Source: DATJPY01 sp035506135
GTDB lineage: Bacteria; Myxococcota_A; UBA9160; PR03
NCBI GenBank assembly: GCA_035506135.1
Contig: DATJPY010000105.1
Coordinates: 1 to 64,000, forward strand
Direction of reading: 5' to 3'
DNA: 64,000 nucleotides
Position 1 is the first letter of the stretch. Every line of letters starts with the position of its first letter. Below, in pieces: positions 47,389-55,575 of the stretch. The notes under the pieces are model-generated. The model worked only from the letters and a program-made list of their open reading frames with translations, did no database searches and was not told the origin of the DNA. Both the position numbers and the translations under genes were made by a program.

Positions 47389-48749
47389 GCCGCGCGCTGT
47401 CCGGGCGCGACGCGGTGTCGCGCGCGCTGACGCGCGCGCTGGCCGCCGGCGCGCACTCCGCCGACGCCTCGCTCGTCGAGAGCGACGCGATCGAGGCGCG
47501 CGTGCGCGGCGACGAGATCGACTTCGTCAAGCAGTCGCGCCAGCGCGTGCTCGGCATCCGCGCCTTCGTCGCCGGCCCCGGCGGCCTGCGCACGGCGCTC
47601 ACCTCGACCAGCGACCTCGCAGGGGACACCATCGATCGGATGACCGACGAGACGGTGGCGCTGGCGCGCGCCACCGCACCCGACGCCGCGGCGGGCCTGC
47701 CCGCCGACGGCTTCGCCGCGGAGGTGCCGGAGCTCGGGCTGTGCGCGGAGCAGGACCGCCACGTCGCGGTCGAGGCGCGCATCGCCGACGCGCGCCGCGC
47801 CGAGGCCGCCGCCCGCGAGGTCGATCCGCGCATCAGCAACTCGGAGGGCACGTCGGTCGACAGCTCCTTCCACCGGATCGTGTATGGCAACACGGCCGGC
47901 TTCTCGGGCGAGTACCCGTCGGCATCGCACTCGCTCTTCAGCGAGCCGCTGGCGCAGGAGGGCGGCGCGCGGCAGCGCGACTGGTGGATGACGGCGGCGC
48001 GCCGGCTCGACGCGCTCGAGGACCCGGCGTCGGTCGGGCGCCGCGCCGCCGAGCGCGCGCTGCGTCGCCTCGGCGCCCGGCGCGTCCCGACCTGCGAGGT
48101 GCCGGTGGTGTTCGAGCCGAGGGTGGCGCGCAGCCTGCTCGGGCACCTGGCGACCTGCGTCTCGGGCAGCACCGTCTACCGCGGCGCCTCGTACCTCGCC
48201 GGGCGCCTCGGCGAGTCCGTCGCGAGCGAGCTCGTCACGGTGATCGACGACGGGCGCCTGCCGGGAGCCCTCGGCTCGCGGCCCTTCGACGCCGAGGGCC
48301 AGCCGACGCGCCGCACCGAGCTGGTCGCGCGCGGCCGCCTCGAGAGCTACCTGCTCGACAGCTACTGCGCGCGCAAGCTCGGCCTGCGGAGCACCGGCAG
48401 CGCGGCGGGCGGCGCGGGCGGGGCGCCCGCCCCGGCGCCCACCAACCTGTGGCTCGAGCCGGGAGCGCTCTCGCCCGAGGAGATCGTGCGGCGCACCGAG
48501 CGCGGCCTGCTCGTCACCGAGCTGATCGGCATGGGCTTCAACCCGGTGACGGGCGACTACTCGCGCGGCGCCGCCGGCCTGTGGATCGAGGGCGGCCGCG
48601 TGCGCTTCCCGGTCGAGGAGATCACGATCGCCGGCCAGCTGGACGAGATGCTGGCCGCCATCGACATGGTGGGAAGCGATCTCGAGTGGCTCGGCTCGAT
48701 GGCGGCGCCCACGGTGCGGGTGGCGCGGATGACGGTCGCGGGCGCTTGA
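47385..48749 (+). CDS. pmbA: TldE/PmbA subunit of the TldD-TldE protease
   Basis: 454 residues, TldD/PmbA fold without the HExxxH zinc motif, as expected for the non-catalytic partner. Conserved parts: EIDFVKQSRQRVLGIRAFV, ISNSEGTSVDSSF, VTVIDDGRLPGALGSRPFD and ELIGMGFNPVTGDYSRGAAG. It partners TldD in a hollow heterodimer that admits extended peptides. The GTG at 47385 overlaps the tldD stop. The stop overlaps a possible TTG start of the MBL hydrolase. Confidence 0.95.
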   Translation: MSRALSGRDAVSRALTRALAAGAHSADASLVESDAIEARVRGDEIDFVKQSRQRVLGIRAFVAGPGGLRTALTSTSDLAGDTIDRMTDETVALARATAPDAAAGLPADGFAAEVPELGLCAEQDRHVAVEARIADARRAEAAAREVDPRISNSEGTSVDSSFHRIVYGNTAGFSGEYPSASHSLFSEPLAQEGGARQRDWWMTAARRLDALEDPASVGRRAAERALRRLGARRVPTCEVPVVFEPRVARSLLGHLATCVSGSTVYRGASYLAGRLGESVASELVTVIDDGRLPGALGSRPFDAEGQPTRRTELVARGRLESYLLDSYCARKLGLRSTGSAAGGAGGAPAPAPTNLWLEPGALSPEEIVRRTERGLLVTELIGMGFNPVTGDYSRGAAGLWIEGGRVRFPVEEITIAGQLDEMLAAIDMVGSDLEWLGSMAAPTVRVARMTVAGA

Positions 48750-48769
48750 GCGCGAGCTCGCCGAACACG

Positions 48770-49627
48770 ATGATTGGCCTCACGCTGCCGGAGGTCGACC
48801 GCTGGTCGGACCGCGTGGTCGTGGCGCTCGGGCTGAACCCCGGGCTCTTCACGGGTCCCGGCACGAACACCTACCTGGTCGGCACCGGGTCCCGCCGCAT
48901 CCTGCTCGACACCGGGCAGGGGAAGCCGGGCTATCCCGACGTGCTCGCCCGCGCCATGGCGCGCGCCGGCTGCGACGACATCCAGGAGATCGTGCTGACG
49001 CACGGACACGCCGACCATCTGGGCGGTGTCGACCAGGTCGTCGAGCGCTTCGGCCCGAAGCCGGTGTCGAAGCTTCCGTGGCCGGCCTTCGACCGCGCCT
49101 GCCAGGTGCCGATGACGCCGATCGGCGACGGCTCCGTGGTGCGCACCGAGGGCGCGACCCTGCGCGCGGTCCACACCCCCGGCCACGCTCCGGACCACCT
49201 GTGCTTCCTGCTCGAGGAGGAGGCCGCGCTCTTCTCGGGCGACAACGTGCTCGGAGTCGGCACCACCGTGATCCCGAGCGAGTCGGGCGACCTGCTCGAC
49301 TACATGGCGTCGCTCGAGCGGCTGCTCGCGCTGGCGCCTCGGCGCATCTATCCCGCGCACGGCCCGGTGATCTCCGACGGCAGCGCGAAGCTGCGCGCGT
49401 ACATCGCCCACCGCGGCGAGCGCGAGCGGCAGATCCTGGCCGCGCTCGGCCAGGGCGACGCGCCGATCTCGGCGATCGTGAAGCGCGTCTACACCGACGT
49501 ACCGGAGGTGCTGCACGCGGCGGCTGCGCAGTCGGTCGCCTCGCATCTGCGCAAGCTCGAGCGCGAGGGGCGCGCGCGCCGCATCGACGGACGGCCGGCG
49601 CTCGAGGCGGTCTGGAGCACGTCGTGA
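48770..49627 (+). CDS. metallo-beta-lactamase-fold hydrolase (LACTB2-like)
   Basis: 285 residues from the ATG at 48770; a TTG at 48746, overlapping pmbA in TTGA, would add 8 residues and fits the coupling seen nearby. Landmarks: ALGLNPGLFTGPGTNTYLVG, metal motif THGHADHLGG, HTPGHAPDHL, SGDNVLG and YPAHGPVI. A C-terminal winged-helix-like region (HLRKLEREGRARR) is typical of LACTB2-type endoribonuclease relatives. Substrate unknown. It overlaps the HEAT-repeat gene by 4 bases. Confidence 0.9.
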   Translation: MIGLTLPEVDRWSDRVVVALGLNPGLFTGPGTNTYLVGTGSRRILLDTGQGKPGYPDVLARAMARAGCDDIQEIVLTHGHADHLGGVDQVVERFGPKPVSKLPWPAFDRACQVPMTPIGDGSVVRTEGATLRAVHTPGHAPDHLCFLLEEEAALFSGDNVLGVGTTVIPSESGDLLDYMASLERLLALAPRRIYPAHGPVISDGSAKLRAYIAHRGERERQILAALGQGDAPISAIVKRVYTDVPEVLHAAAAQSVASHLRKLEREGRARRIDGRPALEAVWSTS

Positions 49628-50322
49628 GCCATCCGCTGCTGGCGGATCTGCAGAGCGCAGACCCGGCGCAGCGCGCCGCGGCGTGTCGCGGCGCGGCCCG
49701 CGATCCGGCCGGCGCGCTGCTCGCCGAGGCGCTCGTCTCCGCGCTCGCAGACCCGGAGCCCGCCGTCGCGCGCGCGGCCCGCGCCGCGCTCGTCGACCTG
49801 GCTCGCGCCTCCGACGGCGTGCTGCCCCTGCTCCGCCGCGCGCTCCGCTCCGAGCCGCCGCAGGCCCGGATCCACGCCGCCCTGGCGCTGGCGCGCCTCG
49901 AGCCGCCCGGCCCTCCCCTCCTTCCCGCACTGGTCGACGCGCTGGCGGCGACCGAGCGCGAGCTGCGCTGGGCGGCCGCGCGCGTGCTGGTCGACATGGG
50001 CCGCCTGCACGGCGAGGTGCTCGGCGTCCTGCTCGGCCTCGTCGGCACCGCCGAGCGGCCCGCGGCGCGCCGCATGGCGAGCTTCGCCCTGCGCGAGCTC
50101 GCACCCGATCGCCCCGAGGCCGCCCGCGTGCTGCTGGCGGCGACACGAGACGGTGACGTCGCGGTGCGGCGGGCCGCCGTGCTGGCGCTGGCGGGCCTGC
50201 TCGACCCGCCGCGCGAGGTGGCTGCGCGGCTGGCCGAGCTGCGCGACGATCGCGATCCGGCGCTCGCCCGTCTGGCGGGGCTGGCGCTGGGCGGGCTCGA
50301 GAAGGCGGAGGCACGGCGATGA
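49624..50322 (+). CDS. HEAT-repeat protein
   Basis: 232 residues made of about seven Ala/Leu/Arg-rich helical pairs of roughly 30 residues, such as ALADPEPAVARAARAALVDL, LRWAAARVLVDMG and DGDVAVRRAAVLALAGLL. The regular pattern is that of HEAT/PBS-lyase-type repeats. These act as protein-binding scaffolds; no catalytic motif is present and the partner is unknown. It overlaps the MBL gene (GTGA) and the SDR gene (ATGA), implying coordinated synthesis. Confidence 0.82.
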   Translation: MSHPLLADLQSADPAQRAAACRGAARDPAGALLAEALVSALADPEPAVARAARAALVDLARASDGVLPLLRRALRSEPPQARIHAALALARLEPPGPPLLPALVDALAATERELRWAAARVLVDMGRLHGEVLGVLLGLVGTAERPAARRMASFALRELAPDRPEAARVLLAATRDGDVAVRRAAVLALAGLLDPPREVAARLAELRDDRDPALARLAGLALGGLEKAEARR

Positions 50323-51008
50323 GCGCGGCGCGCAGCGTGATCGTGACGGGAGGAACGGGGGCGCTCGGGCGGGCGGTGGTGGCGGCGTTCCTGGCGGGCG
50401 GCGACCGCGTGGTGGTGCCGTGGATCGTCGCGGCGGAGCGCGACGCCGTCGCGTCGACGGCCGCAGACGCGGTCGGATCCGGCCGCCTCGTGCTGGTCGA
50501 GTCCGACGTCGCCGACGCGGCGGCGGCGCGAGCGCTGGTGCAGCGCGCCGGCGAGCCCGCCGTGCTGGTGAACGGCGTCGGCGGCTTCGCGGCCGGCGCG
50601 CACGTCGAGGTCGGGCTCGACGTGTGGGACCGCATGTACAGGATGAACGTGCGCACGACGGCGGCGGCCGCGCAGGCCGTGCTGCCGGGCATGCTCGCGC
50701 GCGGGCGTGGCGCCATCGTCAACATCGCGGCCAACGCCGCGCTCGACCCGCCCGCGGGCATGAGCGCCTACGTCTCCTCCAAAGCGGCGCTCGTCGCGAT
50801 GACTCGCAGCCTGGCGCGGGAGGTCGGCCCCCGCGGCGTGCGCGTGAACGCGGTGCTGCCCACCACCATCGACACGCCCGCCAACCGCGCGGCGATGCCC
50901 GACGCGGACTTCTCGCAGTGGACCCGGCCGGAGTCGATCGCGGCGGTGATCCACTGGCTCGCGAGCGACGCGGCGGCGGCCGTGCGCGGCGCCCTCGTGC
51001 CGGTCTGA
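50319..51008 (+). CDS. short-chain dehydrogenase/reductase
   Basis: 229 residues, classical SDR. The cofactor motif is VTGGTGALGRAV (TGxxxGxG), followed by VNGVGGFAAG in place of NNAG. The catalytic Tyr and Lys are in SAYVSSKAAL and the C-terminal part includes GVRVNAVLPTTIDTP. NAD(P) dependence is expected; the substrate is unknown. It overlaps the HEAT-repeat gene and is followed 3 bases later by a CoA-transferase, so a role in acyl-CoA metabolism is possible. Confidence 0.92.
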   Translation: MSAARSVIVTGGTGALGRAVVAAFLAGGDRVVVPWIVAAERDAVASTAADAVGSGRLVLVESDVADAAAARALVQRAGEPAVLVNGVGGFAAGAHVEVGLDVWDRMYRMNVRTTAAAAQAVLPGMLARGRGAIVNIAANAALDPPAGMSAYVSSKAALVAMTRSLAREVGPRGVRVNAVLPTTIDTPANRAAMPDADFSQWTRPESIAAVIHWLASDAAAAVRGALVPV

Positions 51009-51011
51009 TCG

Positions 51012-52244
51012 GTGGAGAAGGGCGCGTTCTACGCCGAGGCGCGGCGCGATCTCCCCGGCCCGCTGGCCGGCGTCCGCGTGCTCGAAGCCACGACGACGTG
51101 GGCGGGACCGATGTGCGGCTGCCTGCTCGCCGACTTCGGCGCCGACGTGATCAAGGTCGAGCTCCCGACCGGCGAGATGGCGCGCCACGCCCCGCCCTTC
51201 CTCCCGGGCTTCGACCCGCCGCTCTCGTTCATGCACGCGACCGTGAACCGCAACAAGCGCAGCCTCTCGCTCGACCTGCGGCGGCCCGAGGGCCGCGACG
51301 TCTTCCTGCGGCTGGCGGAGCGCGCGGACATCGTGGTCGAGAACTTCCGGCCCGGCGCGATGGACGGCTTCGGCCTCGGCTACGCCGACGTGCGCCGGCG
51401 GCGGCCCGACGTCGTCTACGTGTCGATCAGCGGCTACGGGCAGTGGGGCCCCGATGCGGACCGCATGGGCTACGACCCGCTCGCGCAGGCGGCGAGCGGA
51501 TTCCTGTCGCTGAACGGCCACCCGGACTCCGAGCCGGTGAAGGCGCCCACCTTCTTGGCGGACGACCTGGCGGGCGTCCACGGGGCGCTGGCCGCGCTCG
51601 CCGCGCTGCGCCATCGCGACCACTGCGGTGAGGGCCAGCACGTCGACGTGTCGCTGCTCGATGCGATGCTCTTCCAGTCGACCGGCTTCCTCACGCTCGG
51701 CGCGGTGGGCGATCCGCTGCCGCGCATGGGCAACGAGTTCCGCATCGCCGCGCCGGCCCGCGTCTATGCCTGCCGCGACGGCTCGGTCATGTGCGGCATC
51801 GTGCTCGACGCGCAGTGGCGGCGCCTGGCCGAGCTCGTCGGGCGGCCGGAGCTCGCGGCCGATCCGCGCTACGCCACGGTGCGGGCCCGCATCGAGCGCC
51901 GCGCCGAGGTCGACCGCGTGCTCGCCGACTGGATGGCGCCGCGCTGCGTCGCCGACGCCGTGGCGGAGCTGCTGGAGGCCGGCCTTCCGGCCTCGCCGGT
52001 GCGCAGCTACGCCGAGGCGGCCGCCGATCCCCACGTGCGCGAGCGAGACATGCTGCAGTGGGTCGCGCAGCCCGGCGCCGGCGCACCGGCGCCCATCACG
52101 GGGCCGGCCGCCAAGCTCTCGCGCACGCCCACCCGGGTGCGCTCGGCCGCCCCTGCGCTCGGCGCCCACAGCGACGAGATCCTTCGCGAGCTCGGCCTCT
52201 CGCCCGGCGACGTGCAGGCGCTGCGGGAACGCGGAATCGTCTGA
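51012..52244 (+). CDS. family III (CaiB/BaiF) acyl-CoA transferase
   Basis: 410 residues. Family III signatures: GVRVLEATTTWAGPMCGCLLADFGADVIKVE, given here as the region at about residues 19-50, then NRNKRSLSLDLR, VVENFRPGAM, and FLADDLAGVHGALAALAAL with the candidate catalytic Asp. QHVDVSLLDAML follows. These enzymes transfer CoA between a thioester and a carboxylic acid. The acids cannot be inferred. GTG start 3 bases after the SDR stop; it is the last gene of the long plus-strand run that began at gspC. Confidence 0.92.
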   Translation: MEKGAFYAEARRDLPGPLAGVRVLEATTTWAGPMCGCLLADFGADVIKVELPTGEMARHAPPFLPGFDPPLSFMHATVNRNKRSLSLDLRRPEGRDVFLRLAERADIVVENFRPGAMDGFGLGYADVRRRRPDVVYVSISGYGQWGPDADRMGYDPLAQAASGFLSLNGHPDSEPVKAPTFLADDLAGVHGALAALAALRHRDHCGEGQHVDVSLLDAMLFQSTGFLTLGAVGDPLPRMGNEFRIAAPARVYACRDGSVMCGIVLDAQWRRLAELVGRPELAADPRYATVRARIERRAEVDRVLADWMAPRCVADAVAELLEAGLPASPVRSYAEAAADPHVRERDMLQWVAQPGAGAPAPITGPAAKLSRTPTRVRSAAPALGAHSDEILRELGLSPGDVQALRERGIV

Positions 52245-52353
52245 ACGCCGCGGGCACGGCGAGCCGGAGCCGTCTCGTCGTACGGCGCATTCCATCGGGT
52301 ACCCCGGAGGGTCCGGTTCGTCGGTCCGAACGATCGGACCCAGGGAGGATCAC

Positions 52354-53013
52354 GTGCATCGCCGGCACTGGAGAGTGATGGCGGCGCTCTGGGCATGCGC
52401 CGCGCTGGCGCCGCCGGCGCGCGCGGACGAGAACACCCCGATCTACGACCTGCTGGAGGTCCTGGTCCAGGACCGCCAGCTTCTCGCCATCAACGCCGAG
52501 ACCGGCAACCAGGTCACCGCGCAGCTCGAGCTCGGCGAGCACGTGCTCTACACGCGCAATCGCGGGCGCGTCGGCATCGCCGTGACCAATCGCCGCATGC
52601 TGGGGGTCGCCACCATCTCGGGCTTCTGGCAGTCCGAGCGCTTCCACCGCCGCGAGCCGCCGCCGGGCGACGCCGTGCTCGGCGACCGCGTGGCGCTGCT
52701 GGTGACGCCGCAGCGCGTGCTCGGCTTCGTCGGCCGTACGGGGAACTTCAGCCAGGCGAATCTGGGCCCGCGCGAGCGCCTGGTCGACGACGCCGTCGGC
52801 GCCAACGTGCTGGTCGCAGTGACCGAGCGGCGCGCGCTCGGACTCTCGGCCGACCGCGGCGGCTTCTTCGAGATCCCGATCTTCGTCGACGAGCGCATCC
52901 AGAGCCTCTCGGCCTTCGCGAACCACGTCACGCTCCAGACCTTCCAGCGCCTGCTGGTCTTCCGGGGTCCGTCCGGCGCGTGGGAGGAGCAACCCCGGCT
53001 CGTGAACCCGTAG
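52354..53013 (+). CDS. secreted protein of five ~40-residue beta-type repeats, unknown family
   Basis: 219 residues. The GTG at 52354 follows AGGGAGG at 5 bases; a second start (ATG 52378) is in frame. A signal peptide ends near ARADE (residue 25). The mature protein repeats a motif hxVxxxVTxxRxLG about every 40 residues: weakly at 32-44, clearly at 72-84 (RVGIAVTNRRMLG), 112-124 (RVALLVTPQRVLG) and 151-163 (NVLVAVTERRALG), and weakly at 191-203. This could be a small five-bladed propeller or similar solenoid. No family was recognised. It lies between the CoA-transferase and a convergent oxygenase gene, 109 bases from the former. Confidence 0.82.
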   Translation: MHRRHWRVMAALWACAALAPPARADENTPIYDLLEVLVQDRQLLAINAETGNQVTAQLELGEHVLYTRNRGRVGIAVTNRRMLGVATISGFWQSERFHRREPPPGDAVLGDRVALLVTPQRVLGFVGRTGNFSQANLGPRERLVDDAVGANVLVAVTERRALGLSADRGGFFEIPIFVDERIQSLSAFANHVTLQTFQRLLVFRGPSGAWEEQPRLVNP

Positions 53014-53014
53014 G

Positions 53015-53761
53015 TCACGATCGCGCGTCGTGGAAGATCACGCCGAGCGTGTAGCGGCGGCCGGCACCGACGCGCGCCACGCCATGGCGCATGCGCGTGC
53101 GGTGGAAGCCGCGCGCGCCGCGCGCCGGACGCTCGGCAGTGGCGAAGATCACGAGCTCGCCCTCGCCCGGGAAGAGCGCCTCGCCCACCGACTGGCTGCG
53201 CGGCCGCTGCTCGACGAGGAGGAAGGCGCCGCCCCGGTAGTCGCGCCCGGGCTGCGACAGGAAGCACGCGAGCTGGAGCGGGAAGACCAGTGGCCCGTAC
53301 AGGTCGCTGTGCAGGCAGTTGTAGCCGCCCGCCCCGTAGCGAAGCAGGAGCGGCGTGGGCAGCGGCTGCCCGTGTTGCCGGCAGAGCGCGCGCAGCGCGG
53401 GGAGCTGCGCGGGAAAGCGCTCCGGGCGCCCGAGCGCCCGCTCCATGGCGTTGGCGATCGGCGCCAGGCGTCGATACGCGTGCCGCCGCAGCGACTGCAC
53501 CAGCGGCGGCAGCGGATCGCGGAAGTAGCGATACGAGCCGACGCCGAATCGGTGTCGCTCCATGTCGACCGTCTTGCGGAAGCGCGCGTCGTCCGGATAC
53601 AGCGCGATCAGATCCGCGCACTCGGCGCGCGAGAGCACGCGCGGCGTGGCCGCGAAGCCGCGCTCCCAGAGCGATGCCTCGATCGCGGGCCAGTCGAGCG
53701 CCGCGAGCCGCTCTGCGATCGATCCCGCCCGCGTGCGCCCGATGCGCGCCGCCGCCGCCAA
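53015..53761 (-). CDS. 2-oxoglutarate/Fe(II)-dependent oxygenase
   Basis: 248 residues. The double-stranded beta-helix part has the iron ligands HSD in NCLHSDLYG and the distal His in MRHGVARV, then Arg in GRRYTLGV for 2-oxoglutarate. YRGGAFLLVEQRP and GELVIFAT are usual core strands of prolyl-4-hydroxylase-like enzymes. It probably hydroxylates a protein or small molecule; the target is unknown. A TTG at 53761 is the start, fixed by a perfect GGAGG 7 bases upstream. The gene is divergent from rubrerythrin and ends 1 base from the convergent repeat-protein gene. Confidence 0.85.
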   Translation of the reverse strand: MAAAARIGRTRAGSIAERLAALDWPAIEASLWERGFAATPRVLSRAECADLIALYPDDARFRKTVDMERHRFGVGSYRYFRDPLPPLVQSLRRHAYRRLAPIANAMERALGRPERFPAQLPALRALCRQHGQPLPTPLLLRYGAGGYNCLHSDLYGPLVFPLQLACFLSQPGRDYRGGAFLLVEQRPRSQSVGEALFPGEGELVIFATAERPARGARGFHRTRMRHGVARVGAGRRYTLGVIFHDARS

Positions 53762-53768
53762 CGCCGAA

Positions 53769-53773
53769 CCTCC
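53769..53773 (-). promoter_or_regulatory. ribosome binding site setting a TTG start
   Basis: GGAGG on the minus strand, 7 bases before TTG 53761. No ATG or GTG in that frame has comparable spacing, so this site decides the oxygenase start. Confidence 0.7.
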
Positions 53774-53780
53774 GCGCGAA

Positions 53781-53810
53781 TTGCTGGCTCGAGAGCCCGC
53801 GTGATAGGAT
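53781..53810 (+). promoter_or_regulatory. possible rubrerythrin promoter with central dyad
   Basis: TTGCTG and TAGGAT are separated by 18 bases and weakly resemble -35 and -10 boxes. Between them lies GGCTC-GA-GAGCC (53786-53797), a 5-bp inverted repeat placed where a repressor would block RNA polymerase. It sits 38 bases before the rubrerythrin ATG, in the divergent gap with the oxygenase. Similarity to consensus is weak. Confidence 0.3.
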
Positions 53811-53847
53811 GCCGCCCGAATCGGGATCCACCAGCGAGGAGGCAGCC

Positions 53848-54273
<426 letters not shown>

Positions 54274-54282
54274 CCGGACGGC

Positions 54283-55575
54283 GTGAAGGTCGCGCTCCCC
54301 GAGCAGCCCACCGGCTCGTGGCGCTACGACGCGCCCGAGTACTGGGACCCGGCGCGGCTCGAGACCGAGCTGCGGCGCGTCGCCGAGATCTGCCACCAGT
54401 GCCGGCGCTGCCTGCCGCTGTGCCCGGCGTTCCCGACGCTCTTCGACCTGATCGACACGAGCGACGGCGAGGCCGATCGCGTCGCGCGCGCCGACCTCGA
54501 GCGGGTGAACGAGCTCTGCTTCCATTGCAAGCTCTGCTACAACCACTGCCCCTACACGCCTCCGCACGAGTGGGACGTCGACTTCCCCGCCCTGATGCGC
54601 CGCCAGCAGCTCCAGCGCGCTCGGCGCGAGGGCGTGCCGCTCGCGCGCAGGCTCGCCACCCGCACGGACTGGATCGGCGCCCTCGGCTCGCGGGCGCCGG
54701 CGCTGCTGAACTTCGCCAACCGCAACCGCGCCTCGCGCGCGCTCCTGGAGAAGGCGATCGGCATCCACCGCGAGTGGGTGCAGCCGTCGTACGCCTTCGA
54801 CACCGTGGAGCGCTGGTTCGCGAAGCGCGGGATGCGCGCCGACCGCGATGGCGCCAACGGCCAAGTCGTCCTCTTCACCACCTGCTCGGTCAACTACAGC
54901 GACCCGCTGGTCGGGCGCGCCGCCGTCGAGGTCCTGGAGCGCAGCGGCGTGCGCGTCGACGTCTGCTACGAGCGCTGCTGCGGCATGCCCTTCACCGACG
55001 TCGGCGACCTGGACGCGCTGCGCCGCAACGCCCGCCGCAACGTCGAGGAGCTGCTGCCGTTCGTCGAGGCCGGCGCGCGAATCGCCGTCCCGGGCCCATC
55101 GTGCTCGCTGCTGCTGAAGACCGAGTACCCGAAGCTGCTCGACGGCGAGCCGGCCCGCCGCGTGGCCGCCGCCACCCGCGATCTGATGGAGCTGCTGGTC
55201 GAGCTCGCGCGCGAGAAGAAGCTGGACCGCTCGTTCCGCCGGCCGCTCGGCCGGGTCGCCTACCAGGCGCCGTGCCACCTGCGCCACCAGAACATCGGCT
55301 ATCCCGCGCGCGCCCTGCTGGCGGCCGCCGGCGCGGAGGTGGAGGTGGTCGACGCCTGCTCCGGCGTCGACGGCACCTGGGGCATGCAGGCGCGCTTCCA
55401 CGCCGAGTCGATGAAGGTCGCGCAGCGTATGCTCGAGCGGATCCGCGAGATCGCGCCAGACCACATCGCCACCGACTGCCCGCTCGCGGCGCTGCGCATC
55501 GAGGAGGGTCTCGGCCGCCGGCCGCTCCACCCGGTGGTCCTGCTGCGCCACGCCTACGGCGCCGAGGACGCATGA
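54283..55575 (+). CDS. Fe-S oxidoreductase, GlpC/HdrB-like with two CCG domains
   Basis: 430 residues. Two 4Fe-4S motifs lie near the N-terminus: Cys37, 40, 43, 47 (CHQCRRCLPLCP) and Cys79, 82, 85, 89 (CFHCKLCYNHCP). Two cysteine-rich CCG domains follow: TTCSVNY with CCGMPF, and PCHLRHQNIGYP with ACSGVDGTWG, where the second Cys pair is reduced to one Cys. Relatives pass electrons between quinone or ferredoxin and redox partners. Position between rubrerythrin and DUF3501 suggests it supplies electrons to the diiron protein; this is inference. GTG start; the stop overlaps the DUF3501 ATG. Confidence 0.9.
   Translation: MKVALPEQPTGSWRYDAPEYWDPARLETELRRVAEICHQCRRCLPLCPAFPTLFDLIDTSDGEADRVARADLERVNELCFHCKLCYNHCPYTPPHEWDVDFPALMRRQQLQRARREGVPLARRLATRTDWIGALGSRAPALLNFANRNRASRALLEKAIGIHREWVQPSYAFDTVERWFAKRGMRADRDGANGQVVLFTTCSVNYSDPLVGRAAVEVLERSGVRVDVCYERCCGMPFTDVGDLDALRRNARRNVEELLPFVEAGARIAVPGPSCSLLLKTEYPKLLDGEPARRVAAATRDLMELLVELAREKKLDRSFRRPLGRVAYQAPCHLRHQNIGYPARALLAAAGAEVEVVDACSGVDGTWGMQARFHAESMKVAQRMLERIREIAPDHIATDCPLAALRIEEGLGRRPLHPVVLLRHAYGAEDA

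Noticed and set aside
48557..52295. Two very long minus-strand frames (734 and 1148 codons) over the MBL, HEAT, SDR and CoA-transferase genes
   Set aside because: Low-complexity Arg-rich translation opposite genes with clear catalytic motifs.
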